Notes under the pieces: generated by a model
The model's input: only the letters and a program-made list of their open reading frames with translations
The model's database searches: none
What the model was told of the DNA's origin: nothing
Assembly: GCA_949316235.1 (NCBI GenBank)
Contig: OX438751.1
Span: 8,208,413 to 8,272,412, forward strand
Reading direction: 5' to 3'
Length of the DNA stretch: 64,000 nucleotides
Source of the DNA: Oegoconia quadripuncta
Taxonomy: Eukaryota > Arthropoda > Insecta > Lepidoptera > Autostichidae
Shown here: positions 12,501 to 24,060 of the stretch, piece by piece
Layout of the letters: every line of letters begins with the position of its first letter
How positions within the stretch are numbered: the first letter of the stretch is position 1
Made by a program: the position numbers and the translations under genes

Positions 12501-13169
12501 AGCTTGAACAATAAACCTGCAAACATTTATAATATTAGTGAGATCATTGTTACTTTATTTATCGAACAGTAAATACTGTCATCGATGTCTGTTAACTTTT
12601 AACTCCAACATTTTATAGTTAACGTAGAGAGCATGGAAGCGGGAATCGTCAATTACAAACTAACGCCAATTAGAGATAGTGCTGTTACAAATCAAATTGA
12701 ACCGAGCTCATATAGTGTACGATTGCCATTGTAAATATTACTTATATACAACCAATATTGGGTCTAATTAGAATTATAACTTGCTCGCTTTTCCTTTTCC
12801 TTATTTTTAGTGTGAATTTGGAATATCGCAGGTTATAACTATCTATGAAGCTTGTTTTGCAAAATAAGCTGTTGGAAAAATATTAAAGAAATTTTATACG
12901 GTGTGTCTACGAGTTTTCGCTTTTAGGGCAGGAATCGATTCTAGTTCCCAAACGAAACAAATTTGTTATTTATGTACTTAAATTACAAATTTTAAGAACA
13001 ACAACTATTCCGTAGGCCTATCGATAAGCACAAGTCCATAGATACCCTGTGTATCCAAAATTTTGAATGGAAACTTTATAACAAAAAGAGGAGATGCATT
13101 ATAGTAAAAATAATAAATGTCAGTGGCATGTTTTTCCAAAGGTATTCGCAACCCTGCGATTGAAAGTCC
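12501..13169. other. Nothing recognised
   Basis: AT-rich spacer between SINE-B and the 13.2-kb island. Confidence 0.5.
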
Positions 13170-13400
13170 GAGCGGAGCCCGCACGTTTGGGCACTCACCA
13201 TTCGCTAATTAAAGCTGCGGGCGAGGTGCCTCCTGCGAACTAATCAGGTGGCTAAATAATGTAGTCGTGACGGCGTCGTTAGCGCTCGTGAGACAGACGT
13301 TATTAATTAACATCACATCTCCACACACCCCCCACCCCGGACCCATCAACCCGCCCCTCAGCCGCCCGTATGCGTTACGGTGTACGTCGTAGAGTAATAC
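13170..13400. promoter_or_regulatory. GC-rich island with homeobox-type words
   Basis: CCATTCGCTAATTAAAGC, GTTATTAATTAACATC, then a C-rich run (CACACCCCCCACCCC) near 13325. No ORF. Confidence 0.3.
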
Positions 13401-13479
13401 CCACAGATTTGAAGTATTGTTTGAACTTAATGGATGTAGTTTCTATAATATTGGCATTAAAACGTGTTCTCTAACTATA

Positions 13480-14010
13480 GGTCACAACGAGTTATGAAGA
13501 GGGCAATGCTCTGTGTTTCGCTACGAGATTGAATAGGAAGAACGAAATAGCACAGCGGACTAGGAAGTTGAAGGGGCATGGGCAATAAGGGCATACCCAA
13601 AGCTCGAAGAACTAATGGGCCATTTACGTTCTACATTGGAGACCATGCGCCGGCAAGCGCAGCGTGGGTCGACTCTCAAGGTGGATGGATGACTTAATAA
13701 AAGTGGCGGAAAGTCGCTGGATGCAGTCCGCTTCCAACCGGTCGCTCTGCATGGATATCAATACTGGACATACAATAAATAATCATGGACATAAACAGGC
13801 TATTTCACAATTAATAATGAAATATTATAATATAAAATAATAATTTTGTAATATAAAAACCTTTTTTTTTAAAGAGCGACCTCTCTAGTTTCTTTCTTGT
13901 TCTTCTCAAGGGAAAATTGCCCTTTGAACAAGCAGTAGCTTTAAAAATGTAAAATCTGACTATTTTAAGTACCCTGTGTACTTACAAAATAAAGCATTTT
14001 TGATTTGATT
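13480..14010 (+). mobile_element. Degraded RTE-like LINE tail and 3' end
   Basis: Near 13490 the plus strand reads RAMLCVSLRD, then stops. At 13660-13740 it reads broken GRPP/RWMDDLIKVAESRWMQS-type sequence. Both are conserved words near the C-terminus of RTE-like reverse transcriptases. After 13780 come A-rich sequence and ACAAAATAAAGCATTTTTGA, a likely LINE polyadenylation end. Several frameshifts and stops: inactive. Confidence 0.65.
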
Positions 14011-14089
14011 TGGACGCAACGTTCAGCAGTCGTCGTCCTTTTGTATCTGACATGATGATAACGAGTTTCAAATTGTAATTATATATCAT

Positions 14090-14235
14090 CACATTAGCCA
14101 CAGAACCGTCATTAGGTCATACGTCCATTTTGCGGGTAGACGAACCACGCTGCACCTGCCGGTGTGTGGTCTCGACTCTAGGACTTTTATGTTCCAAGGA
14201 CCATCAGTCCTACGGGTCATATTGACACAATTGGG
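14090..14235 (-). mobile_element. RTE-like 3' end fragment
   Basis: ATCATCACATTAGCCACAGA and ATTAGGTCATACGTCCATTT resemble the 3' segment at 26112, reversed relative to LINE sense. Diverged. Confidence 0.35.
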
Positions 14236-14239
14236 GGTT

Positions 14240-15509
14240 ATTTGAGACTGTGTGATTTTTATATTCGTATAGACAAGTAATATTTGAAATTTATTATTCG
14301 ATTATGATACACTTTATCACATTAAATAACTATACATATTGTATAAAATAAAAAATTAACACTAACCTATAATTACTTATAGGTAACACAAACTGTTTGT
14401 TTCTTGTTTGTTAATGTAGTATTTATGTTTCTCTCTTGTATGTGTGCCAGTTTATGCAATAAACTTATCTATCTATCTCTTATAATACACAATTGAAAAT
14501 ATATCATAAAGAAAAAATACGCCGTCCAACTCGCTTCCTTGAGGCATAGTAGTTGCGTAGTACGCTTAGCGCAATTGTTCCGCTGAATGCATAAGCTCAG
14601 CTGCCGTGTGCTTTTTGTAACTAATACTAGCTCTTCAGCTTATTCTCAGGTTTAAACATTACACCTAGATTTCTCATTTTAAAACATTCGAAGTTAATTC
14701 TCTAAATTGATCAGTCAAGAAATCTAACTAATAATAGGTACCTACATGTGTTGTATTATACAGTGTTATATTATATTTTTAAATTAATTTCTGTTTGCCA
14801 AACATTCATCTACTCCGGAAGAACATAGACTATCAATTTAATGTAACAAAGCCTAGGGCGTGTATGACAATAGTTTATATCGTCAATTCCTCCTGGCTTT
14901 CTGCGAGAAACCCGACCTGGAAACACGAGCTTCGACGACGTCCACACACATCGTCACAACGATCCGCACACGTCACAAAACATGACCGAGGGCGCTCACG
15001 ACGCCAAATTGATGACGAGCATTTACAAACGAGATATATCGGTGCAAGTGCCTTGTCGATGTTGTTCGTTGGCCGACAAGCCGGATTTCTATACAACAAA
15101 GATCAGTAAAGTTCTACAAACATGTCCCATGTCATAATGTGTGAAACGACGAGCCGATTTCTTTTTATTACTATTTATTAGCACTGAAACTCATACTTTG
15201 AAGGCTGACAATATAATATAAGAAAATCTAAAAAAAATACGCCCCGAATACAGAACCTCCTCATTTTTTGAAGTCGTTTAAAAAAGTAGGAAGACAGACA
15301 AATAGATAGAAAAGTATATAGGTATATAAAATTAGTGGCTAGCCACAATCATCTCACGTTTCCAATACTATTATTGATACCTACTTGATATTATACTTGC
15401 ATAAAAAAAAATAAAAAATTATGGCTTAATGGTAAGCATGCCTGCATACATAACGTTTACTCTAAATGAGGTGGACAAACATCGTTCGGGTGGCCGAATA
15501 GTTCAGTTT
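14240..15509. other. Nothing recognised
   Basis: Includes a 104-codon frame (14795-15109) rich in Arg/Ser/His, with a competing frame on the minus strand and no domain; judged chance. Confidence 0.5.
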
Positions 15510-15640
15510 AATGCTTGCAACCCCATGGATCACCTTTCAAATTTTACAAAAATGTACATCCACGGGGGTGAGCCCATCGCCATTTTTTTATTGTAAAGTT
15601 TCTTAGTGGCTTTTCTCGATAACATGGGAAGACATGTTGA
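15510..15640 (-). repeat. Family E fragment, reversed
   Basis: GGGGGTGAGCCCATCGCCAT and TTCTTAGTGGCTTTTCTCGA are the reverse of the core. Confidence 0.55.
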
Positions 15641-15719
15641 TTCTATTATTTTACGTGCCGGAAACCATACGGCACAGACTGAATATCTTGACAGTCAATA
15701 TATTCTCCATAGTATGTAT

Positions 15720-16040
15720 TAAAGCGTCGGTGGCTCAGCAGTTAAGACGCGGTTTCTCATTTTGCGAGGTCCGTGTTCGATTCCCAGGCAAGCCATGTAC
15801 CAATGAGTTTTTAAATTTAATTTAATAACTTATGTGCATTTATCCGACTGCTCATAAACGGTGAAGGAACACATCGCGAGGAAACCTGCATACATGAGAA
15901 ATAAAAATTCTAAGTTATATGAAGTCCCCTACCCGCATTGGGGAAACGTGGTGGTCTATGGCCCATACTCCATCATATAAGGGAAGGCCTATATCTCTGC
16001 AGTGGGATGGATATTTACGGGCTGATGTATTGAAGCCCTG
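15720..16040 (+). mobile_element. SINE-C, full length
   Basis: Head GGTGGCTCAGCAGTTAAGAC and GTGTTCGATTCCCAGGCAAG, body with GAGGAAACCTGCATACATGA, tail ATATTTACGGGCTGATGT. Collinear with the reversed copy at 6895-7205. Confidence 0.85.
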
Positions 16041-16324
16041 CCTTACTACTTCCAAGTGCATCTACATGGCTTAAATCGCCACCCTACGATGCATAACCAG
16101 TTTGCAAGATATTAATTAAACAGAGTTAGCTTATAATTAAGTGTCCCCTATTAGAGATCTGCTCATATTGCAAGAGATAATTAACTTCACTAAAGTAACT
16201 TCCGAGCGCTTTACACTACATTTCAAACGGCCAAATAATGAAAATAGGTTTGAAAATAACAACTATTTTACAGTCGACCGCATGTCAAGCGTAACATTGC
16301 CAGTGAAATCAGCGCGCTCATACA

Positions 16325-16565
16325 ACGGTTGGTGGTAGGGCATTTTAAATCTCCGCCTGGCTAGCTACCACCATCTTATCTAAACCTGCCGCCAAACAGC
16401 AATGTTAATAGTATTGTTTTGTTCCGGTTGTCAGAGATAAGATAGCCAGTCCCCCAAATGTGTTGGAGTTTCCGGGTCAGTAAGCTTCCACCTTCGACCT
16501 CATCTTCACTTAACATCAGGTGTGATTGAGGTCAAGTACAAACCCGTCCTGCATAAAAAAAAAAA
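16325..16565 (+). mobile_element. SINE-B 3' half
   Basis: GGTTGGTGGTAGGGCATTTT to the A-rich end after CAAACCCGTCCTGCATAAA. The head is missing. Confidence 0.8.
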
Positions 16566-16785
16566 CAAAACGAGCGGGCGGTCCAAAGGTAAAAAGTATT
16601 ACGTCTGATGTGCGGTCACCAAGAAACCAGACGCTGGACAATATTTAGTCCAGTAAAATAAGTGATTTTTGTGGTGTAACTTAATAATCTTAAAGTTCCC
16701 GATTTTTTGTTAAAGGATAGAGTAGTACCCATCAGTATCAGAATAAAAATGTTTTCTAACCATTCTGTAGCTTCATTTAGGTATA

Positions 16786-17010
16786 AATAAATAAATATTT
16801 CGGACACTCACACCTCATCTGGTCCCAAACTAAGCAAAGCTTCTCTTATGGATACTAGATAAAGTATAAACATACATAATTATTCATATAAACATCCATG
16901 ACTCGGGAATAAATGTTTGTATTCATCATACAAATATTTACCCATAGCGGGATTCGAACCTGCACCCATTGGTTTCGCAGGCAGGGTCACTATTCATTAC
17001 ATTAATCGGT
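16786..17010 (-). mobile_element. SINE-A, nearly full, reversed
   Basis: Tail TCCCAAACTAAGCAAAGCTT to a reversed head with GGGATTCGAACC. Confidence 0.8.
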
Positions 17011-18039
17011 CGCAATCATATATAGAGCTATTTAGAACTTATAATAATATTAAATATAAGTTACCACTGTGAACTTCATTGCGTTGTAGAAGATGCTATC
17101 CAATAATTTTCTAAAAAATTTATCATATATATTTTCTAGAAATAGTTTATTGAGTCGTGATATTCGCCCTTGATAAAATTTTCATAAATAGAAAAAAGTT
17201 ATTGATCGATTTTTTTTAAATAGTGACAGGAATTCTATGTTTCATTACTAAATACCTATACCAAATCAAACTCAAGGTACCGATTTGTTGGAAAATATTT
17301 TTATGCTGCCACTAACAGGTACTCTATTTATCCATGAGCCAAAAATCAGGATAAGATTATAGGAAGCTAAAAGTGTATCCTCACTGGACTAATTGTGAAC
17401 TTTGAACCGACTTGACTTGTGTGAAGCTTCAAATTCGTCCATACATGATAGTGTGAAGTTTGAAGTGTGATCAACAGTACCTATACGTACATATAGCAAT
17501 ATGTGCATTTGCAGTGATTTACAAGGCGTGTGTTGTTGGGTTGCTAAAGGATGTCTTTAGCCCGTCGTCGCCAGAGGCCTATACTAAATTAATCCAGACA
17601 AATGTGGTCCACGGGAACCGGCCGAGGCATCCAGTTCACTTTATTAAGGGTTTAGGTACATTGACAGCCAATTCCACTGCATTAATAAATCCCTCTTATC
17701 AATCACCTACACACACAACATCGCACTATTCGCGTCACATTCTCATGTTATAATGGACGGATTTGGATGAAATAAATATATGTCTAAATTTGGAAAATTT
17801 CTGTTAGCATATATAGGGTACTTTTTACTTTTATTTAACTTGCAATGTTCGTAAGTTGTCATTTCATACTCGCATTAATTACTGTGTGCTTAGTTACGTA
17901 CTATTCTATTTAATTAGTATATATTATATGTATTATTTTTTATATATATTATGTATGTATGTTTGTATGTATTCAATTAACATATGTATTTATTTGGGTG
18001 ATTTATTTATTTTATTAAAATTAGTTTACCGTGCACGCT
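17011..18039. other. Nothing recognised apart from a low-complexity tract
   Basis: AT-rich; the frame at 17460-17753 has no recognisable domain. Confidence 0.5.
17925..17985. repeat. AT-rich TATG/TATA low-complexity tract
   Basis: TATATATTATGTATGTATGT and neighbouring TTTG/TATG units. A short frame runs through it by chance. Confidence 0.6.
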
Positions 18040-18190
18040 ACCTACATGTCATGTGCATAATGCTTTCTAACCCAAAGGTTGCCCGGAAGAGATCGCTTTT
18101 AGTGATAAGGCCGCCAAATTTTACTATCACTTTTTCTTATTTTTTTTTAATGTTTCTTATTGTTGTACAATAAAGAATATTTTGTTTGTT
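18040..18190 (+). mobile_element. Family G: LINE 3' end with polyadenylation signal
   Basis: GGAAGAGATCGCTTTTAGTG, ATAAGGCCGCC, then TTGTTGTACAATAAAGAATA and a TTTG-rich end. The same block occurs at 38890 and reversed at 30520. Confidence 0.65.
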
Positions 18191-18269
18191 TGTTGTTTGT
18201 TGTCCATTCAAAATTTGCAAGTAAAATTAGAACCATTTCCTGTTTACCTAAGGAGCTGAAAGTTTGCAG

Positions 18270-18530
18270 ACTAGACATGAACTGATGCTGTAGCCAGGAT
18301 CGTCTCCTCACAGGGGGAAATCACCAAATTTTGCATACACGGCGCATTATTAGCTTTGATAGTTAAACATGATTTTCGCTATTTTTTTTTTATTGCACGA
18401 CGGGTTCGTACTGCTATGACGGGTATGACCTGATGCTGCAGCCAGGATTGTTTCCCCCATCTCCTCTACGGTTAAATCACGGATACGAAATTTTGCATAC
18501 ACAGTTTGACTGGAACAATATGTGACAAAT
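18270..18530 (+). repeat. Two diverged direct repeats
   Basis: TGAACTGATGCTGTAGCCAG (18280) and TGACCTGATGCTGCAGCCAG (18428) each lead through a GGAT/GTCTCC-type stretch to AAATTTTGCATACACGG / AAATTTTGCATACACAG. Spacing is about 150 bp. No coding signal. Confidence 0.6.
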
Positions 18531-19365
18531 AATCATGATGGAGTATTAAAAGCTAGTTTTTAGAAGTATTTCTAATGTAGAACTTATTATCTAGAAATTT
18601 CAAGTAAATTCTGCAGGTCTATAAACGAATATACGCGAGTAGAGTCGCGACCGGAAGGCTACATTGATTCCTAATGCCGTTAACAACGCGAGACTCGAAT
18701 TATGGACACGATGAATAAATAAGAACTCGTGAATCTTCGTATTAGATAAGTCATCTCATATACATATTAATACCTTACAGTCCATTACTCAGGCTTCTTG
18801 CATTCATAGGAGTATTGGATTCGCGGGACAATACCTAATATATTTATGGAAAATATATCATATATTTTTTTAATTTGATAATCTTGTGATCAATATGAGA
18901 GAAAATCAGGTCAATGTCCCAAACTCAATCTGCATCTACAAAGACAGACAATATTTAAGTTGCAGAGAAATCCGCAATAATATTTGCCCGGTTGGATATC
19001 TATCAGTAATCGAATCCTGTCCGAAGATTGGTCGTTCGCCGGACGCTCTTTAGTTTCAATTTAGACGCTGAGACGCCGGTTGGACGTTGGGATCGACGTA
19101 CAAAGAGACAAACGAAATTAATTGAGGCCATGCGCTGGCGACGTAATCCAATAGCGACGCAGCCCACCCTATGTGCAGTCTTTACACGGATCAAGTGCGA
19201 TGCAAACTAATTTATACTAAGTTAGGTGCTGCAACTAAATTGAGAAATTATAAAATTAACCGAGGGTGTGGGGACGTCTGCCCGTATATTATTTGTGATC
19301 AATATCAAGAACATTTCATTAAAAAGAAACTAAATTACTTAGATAAGGGTTACGACATTTCTTAA

Positions 19366-19447
19366 AAATAAGATAGGAGATCAATCTATACAATTTATCA
19401 ATAACATTTTATTGATAAATTGTATAGATTGATCTCCTATCTTATTT
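19366..19447. repeat. Perfect 39-bp inverted repeat with 4-base loop
   Basis: The arm 19366-19404 is exactly reverse-complementary to 19409-19447, with loop CATT. Arms include AGATAGGAGATCAATCTATA. There is no TA flank or terminal motif typical of a transposon, and no bulges as expected for a miRNA precursor. The likely origin is a local inverted duplication. Confidence 0.9.
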
Positions 19448-19549
19448 GCATCATTATGCAAAAAAAAAACCACGACGAATGCTTGTCACCAATTGAAGAA
19501 ACAAAGTCAGTTTGAAGACGTTGCGTTGCTTTCTAAATAATAACCCATA

Positions 19550-19690
19550 GTAGTGACGTCACCCTCTGGCATCTCGTCGCGAGTTTGGCGACATCAATTT
19601 ACGTACAATGTCAATTTGCGCAAGAGAACCGCTCGAGTCGGACACAGAGCCTCATTAGAGGCGAGCGGTTGCAATTAAAGTGTACGTGTA
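19550..19690. promoter_or_regulatory. GC-rich low-repeat island
   Basis: GTGACGTCACC (CRE-like), GGACACAGAGCCTCATTAGA and GCGAGCGGTTGCAATTAAAG. Lies 100 bp from the perfect hairpin. Confidence 0.25.
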
Positions 19691-19914
19691 GGGTTACTAA
19701 ATATAAAGCAGAAGTTCTGATAGAATAATCTTGTTTAGGAAAATGTTCTGAACTTCTGCCTGATATTTACGTGTCACACGTGTGCTAATGGAATATAATA
19801 TTTTGTCTGCCAGGTCTAAAGATTGATCTAAAGTCTTGTTCTTTTAGGTTGTTGCCGGTGTATTCTTTCTGAGATCCCGATTTTTTTAGTTAGATTCGGA
19901 GACTAATCAAATCA

Positions 19915-20030
19915 ATAGGCATTTACTGGGTGCGCGTGATACATCTTCGGCTTCATCGTCGCTTTCCATCAGGTGAGATTGTAGTCAAACGCGAAACCAG
20001 TTTTTAATAAAAAAAAAAAAAAAAAAAAAC
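19915..20030 (+). mobile_element. Family D tail with poly(A)
   Basis: CTTCGGCTTCATCGTCGCTT, CATCAGGTGAGATTGTAGTC and a terminal A run from about 20009; the same unit is reversed at 45990-46170. The tail plan resembles SINE-B. Confidence 0.6.
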
Positions 20031-22504
20031 TATACAAACCACGAATTTTATAGACTAAACGTTACTTTATAACGAGAGAAGATGTGAAACCGAATAAGTG
20101 CTCTAGACAATGATCTGTGTAACATTGTAAAGGATTTTTACCGCGATTATAATTTTTTGGGTTCCTAATTTTTCACACCAACTTGAGCAAATACGCAAAT
20201 TAAACCAATGTTCCGAAAGGAGGTGGTCTTTGCACTAAATTGTTTGACTAATGGATTGTGACCAATAATTGTATAGTGGCACACGCTTAAACTAAATATT
20301 AAATAGTCTATTTTTTTTGACAAGACCACTCAAGAAGGACCGTATGACAGTTTAATCCTGTCACTTCGTTCAGAAATCATAACCTCAAATGATTTTATTA
20401 ATTTTTAGTTGTCATATCACACACATGCTGTCTAAAAACCTTTGAGGATTTATTTTGTAACAACTAAAGTAAAATGACCCTAAAAGTACCCTAAACCTCC
20501 GAGCATGTATGAACAACTTTATGAGAGTGAATGAAGCAAAAGATGTGTGTCGGGATTGTACCAAGTGGAAGTCTGTGGTCTCTGTCTATGTCATGTCGTC
20601 GTTTTTATGTGTTCGAAATAAAAAAAGGATAAACGAAAAAAATTTAGAACAGGTGTGCCAACATAATTGACGCCATTGTAACTTTAGTGTATAGACCACG
20701 TAACTTTATCGAAATCACTTTCGAGTGAATTTCGATAGTAGCTGTGAAAAGGAAGGAGGTTGATGATAGACTGATCTATCTGCACTTAATTAATTATAGT
20801 CAGTACAGACTATGGAACAACATCGAAATATTAGGAACTCCACAAAAGTATTATTAGGCGGTAGGAATTCCTTGAGATATTCGGACTGGCATGAATAACG
20901 GTCACTCCATACATTATCTCTATACATCAACCTGTATTTTTGATTTTACAAACTGTTTTGGACATTCACACTCCTAGTTCCACACTAAGGAACTAGCTGG
21001 TATATGGATACCAGATGTTGATATACTACACAAATACATTTTTTTTACTGTTCTAGACTATTAAACTAAAAATAAAACTATAGTTAATAACTCAGAAAGT
21101 ATTGGCATGTCGATTTTAATGAAGTTTTATTATTGTATTTTTTTTCCCAAATGTCATCCAGTCACAAGAATGTCGAGAAATTTACATTTACATTTCGTTT
21201 TTCGATGATCGCGGAAAAACAAAAACATGCATTAACGAGTGCATGGAAAATTCGTTCAATAATGGATTGTGAAATTGCTTATGTTCAATCAAGTTTCTGT
21301 TAATGACCTTTCAATAATGGTAATTTTTCATAGATTATTATAATTGGTGGAATTGTACAACTGAAAACTTCATTAATATCTGCATAATACTTTTAAGTTA
21401 TTAATAAATTTGTGAAACTAGAAATACGGGCATTCGTATGAAGATTTATTGGGCGATTTTAGTTTTTCGAACTATGTAGCAGATGATATTTCTCTTTAAG
21501 AAGTATAATTATTAGATGGCTTGTATTTGTAAACGATTTATTGTACCTACTCCATAAAATTTACATAATTACAATAACTTTGATTCAAAATTAAGTACAA
21601 AGCGGATTCATCTCATAACGGGATCTTTTCCAGTCAACCTAGGTATATGCTAAAGAAAATGTTAACTGAGCGTATCAAGTTTTTGGAAATAAATTATTGT
21701 TTATATAATAACATTTTATTGAATTACTTAAACGTGTGTGGACACAACATGGTGAAATGTCAACAAAATCTTTAAAAGTTGTATATGTCTCGACAAATTC
21801 AGTCGTGTGGTAACCCTAAGTGCGCATCTTGACGCGCGGTAACGAGCGCCCAAATTGGAGGCCGCCCGCCCTGGACACGCGTTTAAATAAATATACATTT
21901 CGACATCACGACGTAAATATTGCCAATGATACCATCAAACGCGTTGAATTTATTTATATAACTAATAATGATCGGGTTTTGGAAAATAATGAGTCAAAGA
22001 ATCTGAAATGTAGGCCATGCTATAACTTTATTACAGGAAGTCGGCTTTGTACTCGACTGCTTGAGGAATATGTTTGCAGGTTTCAATGTTACCTCCTGCA
22101 ATCTAAACGGCTTGACCGATTTTGAGCTGCAAAGTATTCTTTAATTCGTCTTGATCATAGGATATGTATAGGAGTGTCATAGGATACGCCGTAAAATTCA
22201 AAATATGCTGTCGGGTTTGGTTTGGTTATTAAATTCCAAAATTGTGCTTTTACCGCTTTTAGCGCTTTTATTGCTCAATATGAACAACATATTTACAAAA
22301 CGAATGTCTTGGCTTCGATTCCCAGCGCGATAGATGGTTGTTTCCTTCCATCCATTGCTGCATAACCTAAAAGATTTTTTTAATGAGTGTATTTCATATG
22401 TTTGTAGCTTTATTACACAGGTATTACTACGTGGAAAAGTCTGAATAAAACAGGTGTGACACAGACGGACATACAAAAGAACCTGGCAAAATACTAACGC
22501 TTTG
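20031..22504. other. Mostly unassigned; one SINE-A fragment
   Basis: AT-rich. The frame at 21820-22125 begins in a short GC-rich stretch (GCGCGGTAACGAGCGCCC) but shows no domain. Confidence 0.5.
20955..21045 (-). mobile_element. SINE-A tail fragment, reversed
   Basis: CTAGTTCCACACTAAGGAAC and a following body piece match the tail half of 3787-4003; the head is missing. Confidence 0.6.
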
Positions 22505-22710
22505 ACATACCTCACATCAAAGTCCATTACTGGACATAAGCCCCTCCCATGCAGCGGTTGGCGGTGGCAGACTTTTAGGAGCTCATCGAAAATGACTCTG
22601 CTACCCATCAATTGTATAACATATTGCTATGCTCACTATCCTTTAGTCGCCTCATACAACGTCCACAGGAAGAGACGGGTTGCTCCTATTCTAATCTGCC
22701 GAGAACCCCA
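22505..22710 (-). mobile_element. RTE-like 3' end plus family-E-like piece
   Basis: TCCATTACTGGACATAAGCC resembles the LINE 3' segment; CTTTAGTCGCCTCATACAAC and GGAAGAGACGGGTTGCTCCT resemble the reversed family-E start. The short overlapping frames here are chance frames. Confidence 0.45.
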
Positions 22711-22819
22711 TGGCTTAACGCTTTAATTCTTATTTAATGTAACGTATGGATAGTTGCAAGCATAAAGGGCCATCTAGCTTTCACTGGGAGCGGAACGGAG
22801 TAAGTAAGAAGTTGGTATT

Positions 22820-23000
22820 TTATAGGCGTCTCGTTAGCGGCGGCTTGGCGGCTGATTGCCGATTGAACAGCAATTGGCTTGATTGACGCTCCGCGGCCGC
22901 CCGCCCGCCCTAACGAACCCGCTTTCAGCGGCTGTGTGGACGTGCGCGCCGCCCGCTCAAGCCACGCGTTGCCCTGCACGAGACTTTCTCGATACTTTGA
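22820..23000. promoter_or_regulatory. GC-rich island with simple GCCC units
   Basis: GCGTCTCGTTAGCGGCGGCT, CGCGGCCGCCCGCCCGCCCT and CGTGCGCGCCGCCCGCTC. Several overlapping short frames on both strands argue against any one being coding. Confidence 0.25.
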
Positions 23001-23514
23001 GGTGAAGTTGAGGGGTATTGGAAACATTTTAAATTATTACAAATTATCAATACATAAAATATGAATAGATCGCGTTTTGAAAATTTATTTTGACATTTCT
23101 GTGAAGCAAACGTAGTGGAAACTTGACTTGGCGATCGAAGTTGGTTAGGCGCGTGTTTAGGGTGCATCACCTCAAATGAATCAATTGTCATGGTATGACT
23201 TAAAAAAATTCTTAAAAACAATAAAAAGTTTTAACTATCACTTCTAATTATTTTAAGAGAATCGTCGATAGTCCTATTACAATATTCTGTACCGTTTGAT
23301 GACTCGGATCGATATCTGCTTTAGAAGCCTCATACTCATAGACACCCTGTAGAACATTAAAACGATCATAGAATCCGATTATCTGATATTGCGAGCAACA
23401 ATATTTTCCGAAACACGATTCAGAGAAAATGGCAAAACATGTCGTACATCGGATATTAATGTCTTCATCCAAACAATAGAGACGTTGTAAATCATTATAA
23501 AATATGAATTAAAC

Positions 23515-24060
23515 CGTCTTAATGTTTATGTAACGCTTCCGCCGCCTTTATACACACCGCGTCGTAACACCTCGGCGACTAATTCCGTGCGCACACAGTA
23601 ATCAGCAGCACGAAACATCATCAGCGTCTTTGTGAAGCAACACCGCAATCCATCATATCTTGACAAAAGGCTGCGGATAACGCGGCTGTTTGCGTGAGAG
23701 TTGCGTTAATTTTATTAAGGAGTCTCAATCAGGAGACGTGTAAGTAAAGTCGGCGGCCCGCCGCGGGAGCGATTCGAGCGAATTACCCGTACCTGGAGGC
23801 GCGGGGGCCCGACTCGTTAGTTGTTGTTTGCCGAGTGACGCGGGTCAATCAGCAGAGACATGCACGGAACCGCACTTCTTCATCCCCCTCTTCGCCCCCC
23901 CCGACTCGAGCCCCGCAAGGCCCCCTTGCCGCTCGTTAGGCCGCACCGTCTCTGTCAACTGTGAGACGAGCTTTATCGAATCTACGACGCACGACCCGCG
24001 CGCCGCGGTTGGCCCACTCTTCGCTCTAGTTTGGCTCGCAACCACTGGTAAACAAGTGAA
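23515..24060. promoter_or_regulatory. GC-rich island 1.6 kb downstream of the LIM exon
   Basis: About 550 bp of CpG-rich sequence (GGCGGCCCGCCGCGGGAGCG) with CGACTAATTCCGTGCG and GAGCGAATTACCC. Frames at 23828-24070 are open on both strands, as expected of GC-rich non-coding DNA, and match no domain I know. Confidence 0.3.

Noticed and set aside
14795..15109. 104-codon frame as a gene
   Set aside because: No domain, no splice context, and a competing frame on the opposite strand.
19366..19447. microRNA precursor
   Set aside because: Arms are perfectly paired over 39 bp with a 4-base loop; animal precursors usually have mismatches and larger loops.
22198..22611. 137-codon minus-strand frame, the longest in the window
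   Set aside because: It begins in repeat-derived sequence (LINE 3' end) and has no recognisable domain or codon bias.
23248..23472. Cys-containing minus-strand frame as a possible LIM2 exon
   Set aside because: Cysteine spacing does not fit a LIM domain and the residues do not resemble LMO4.
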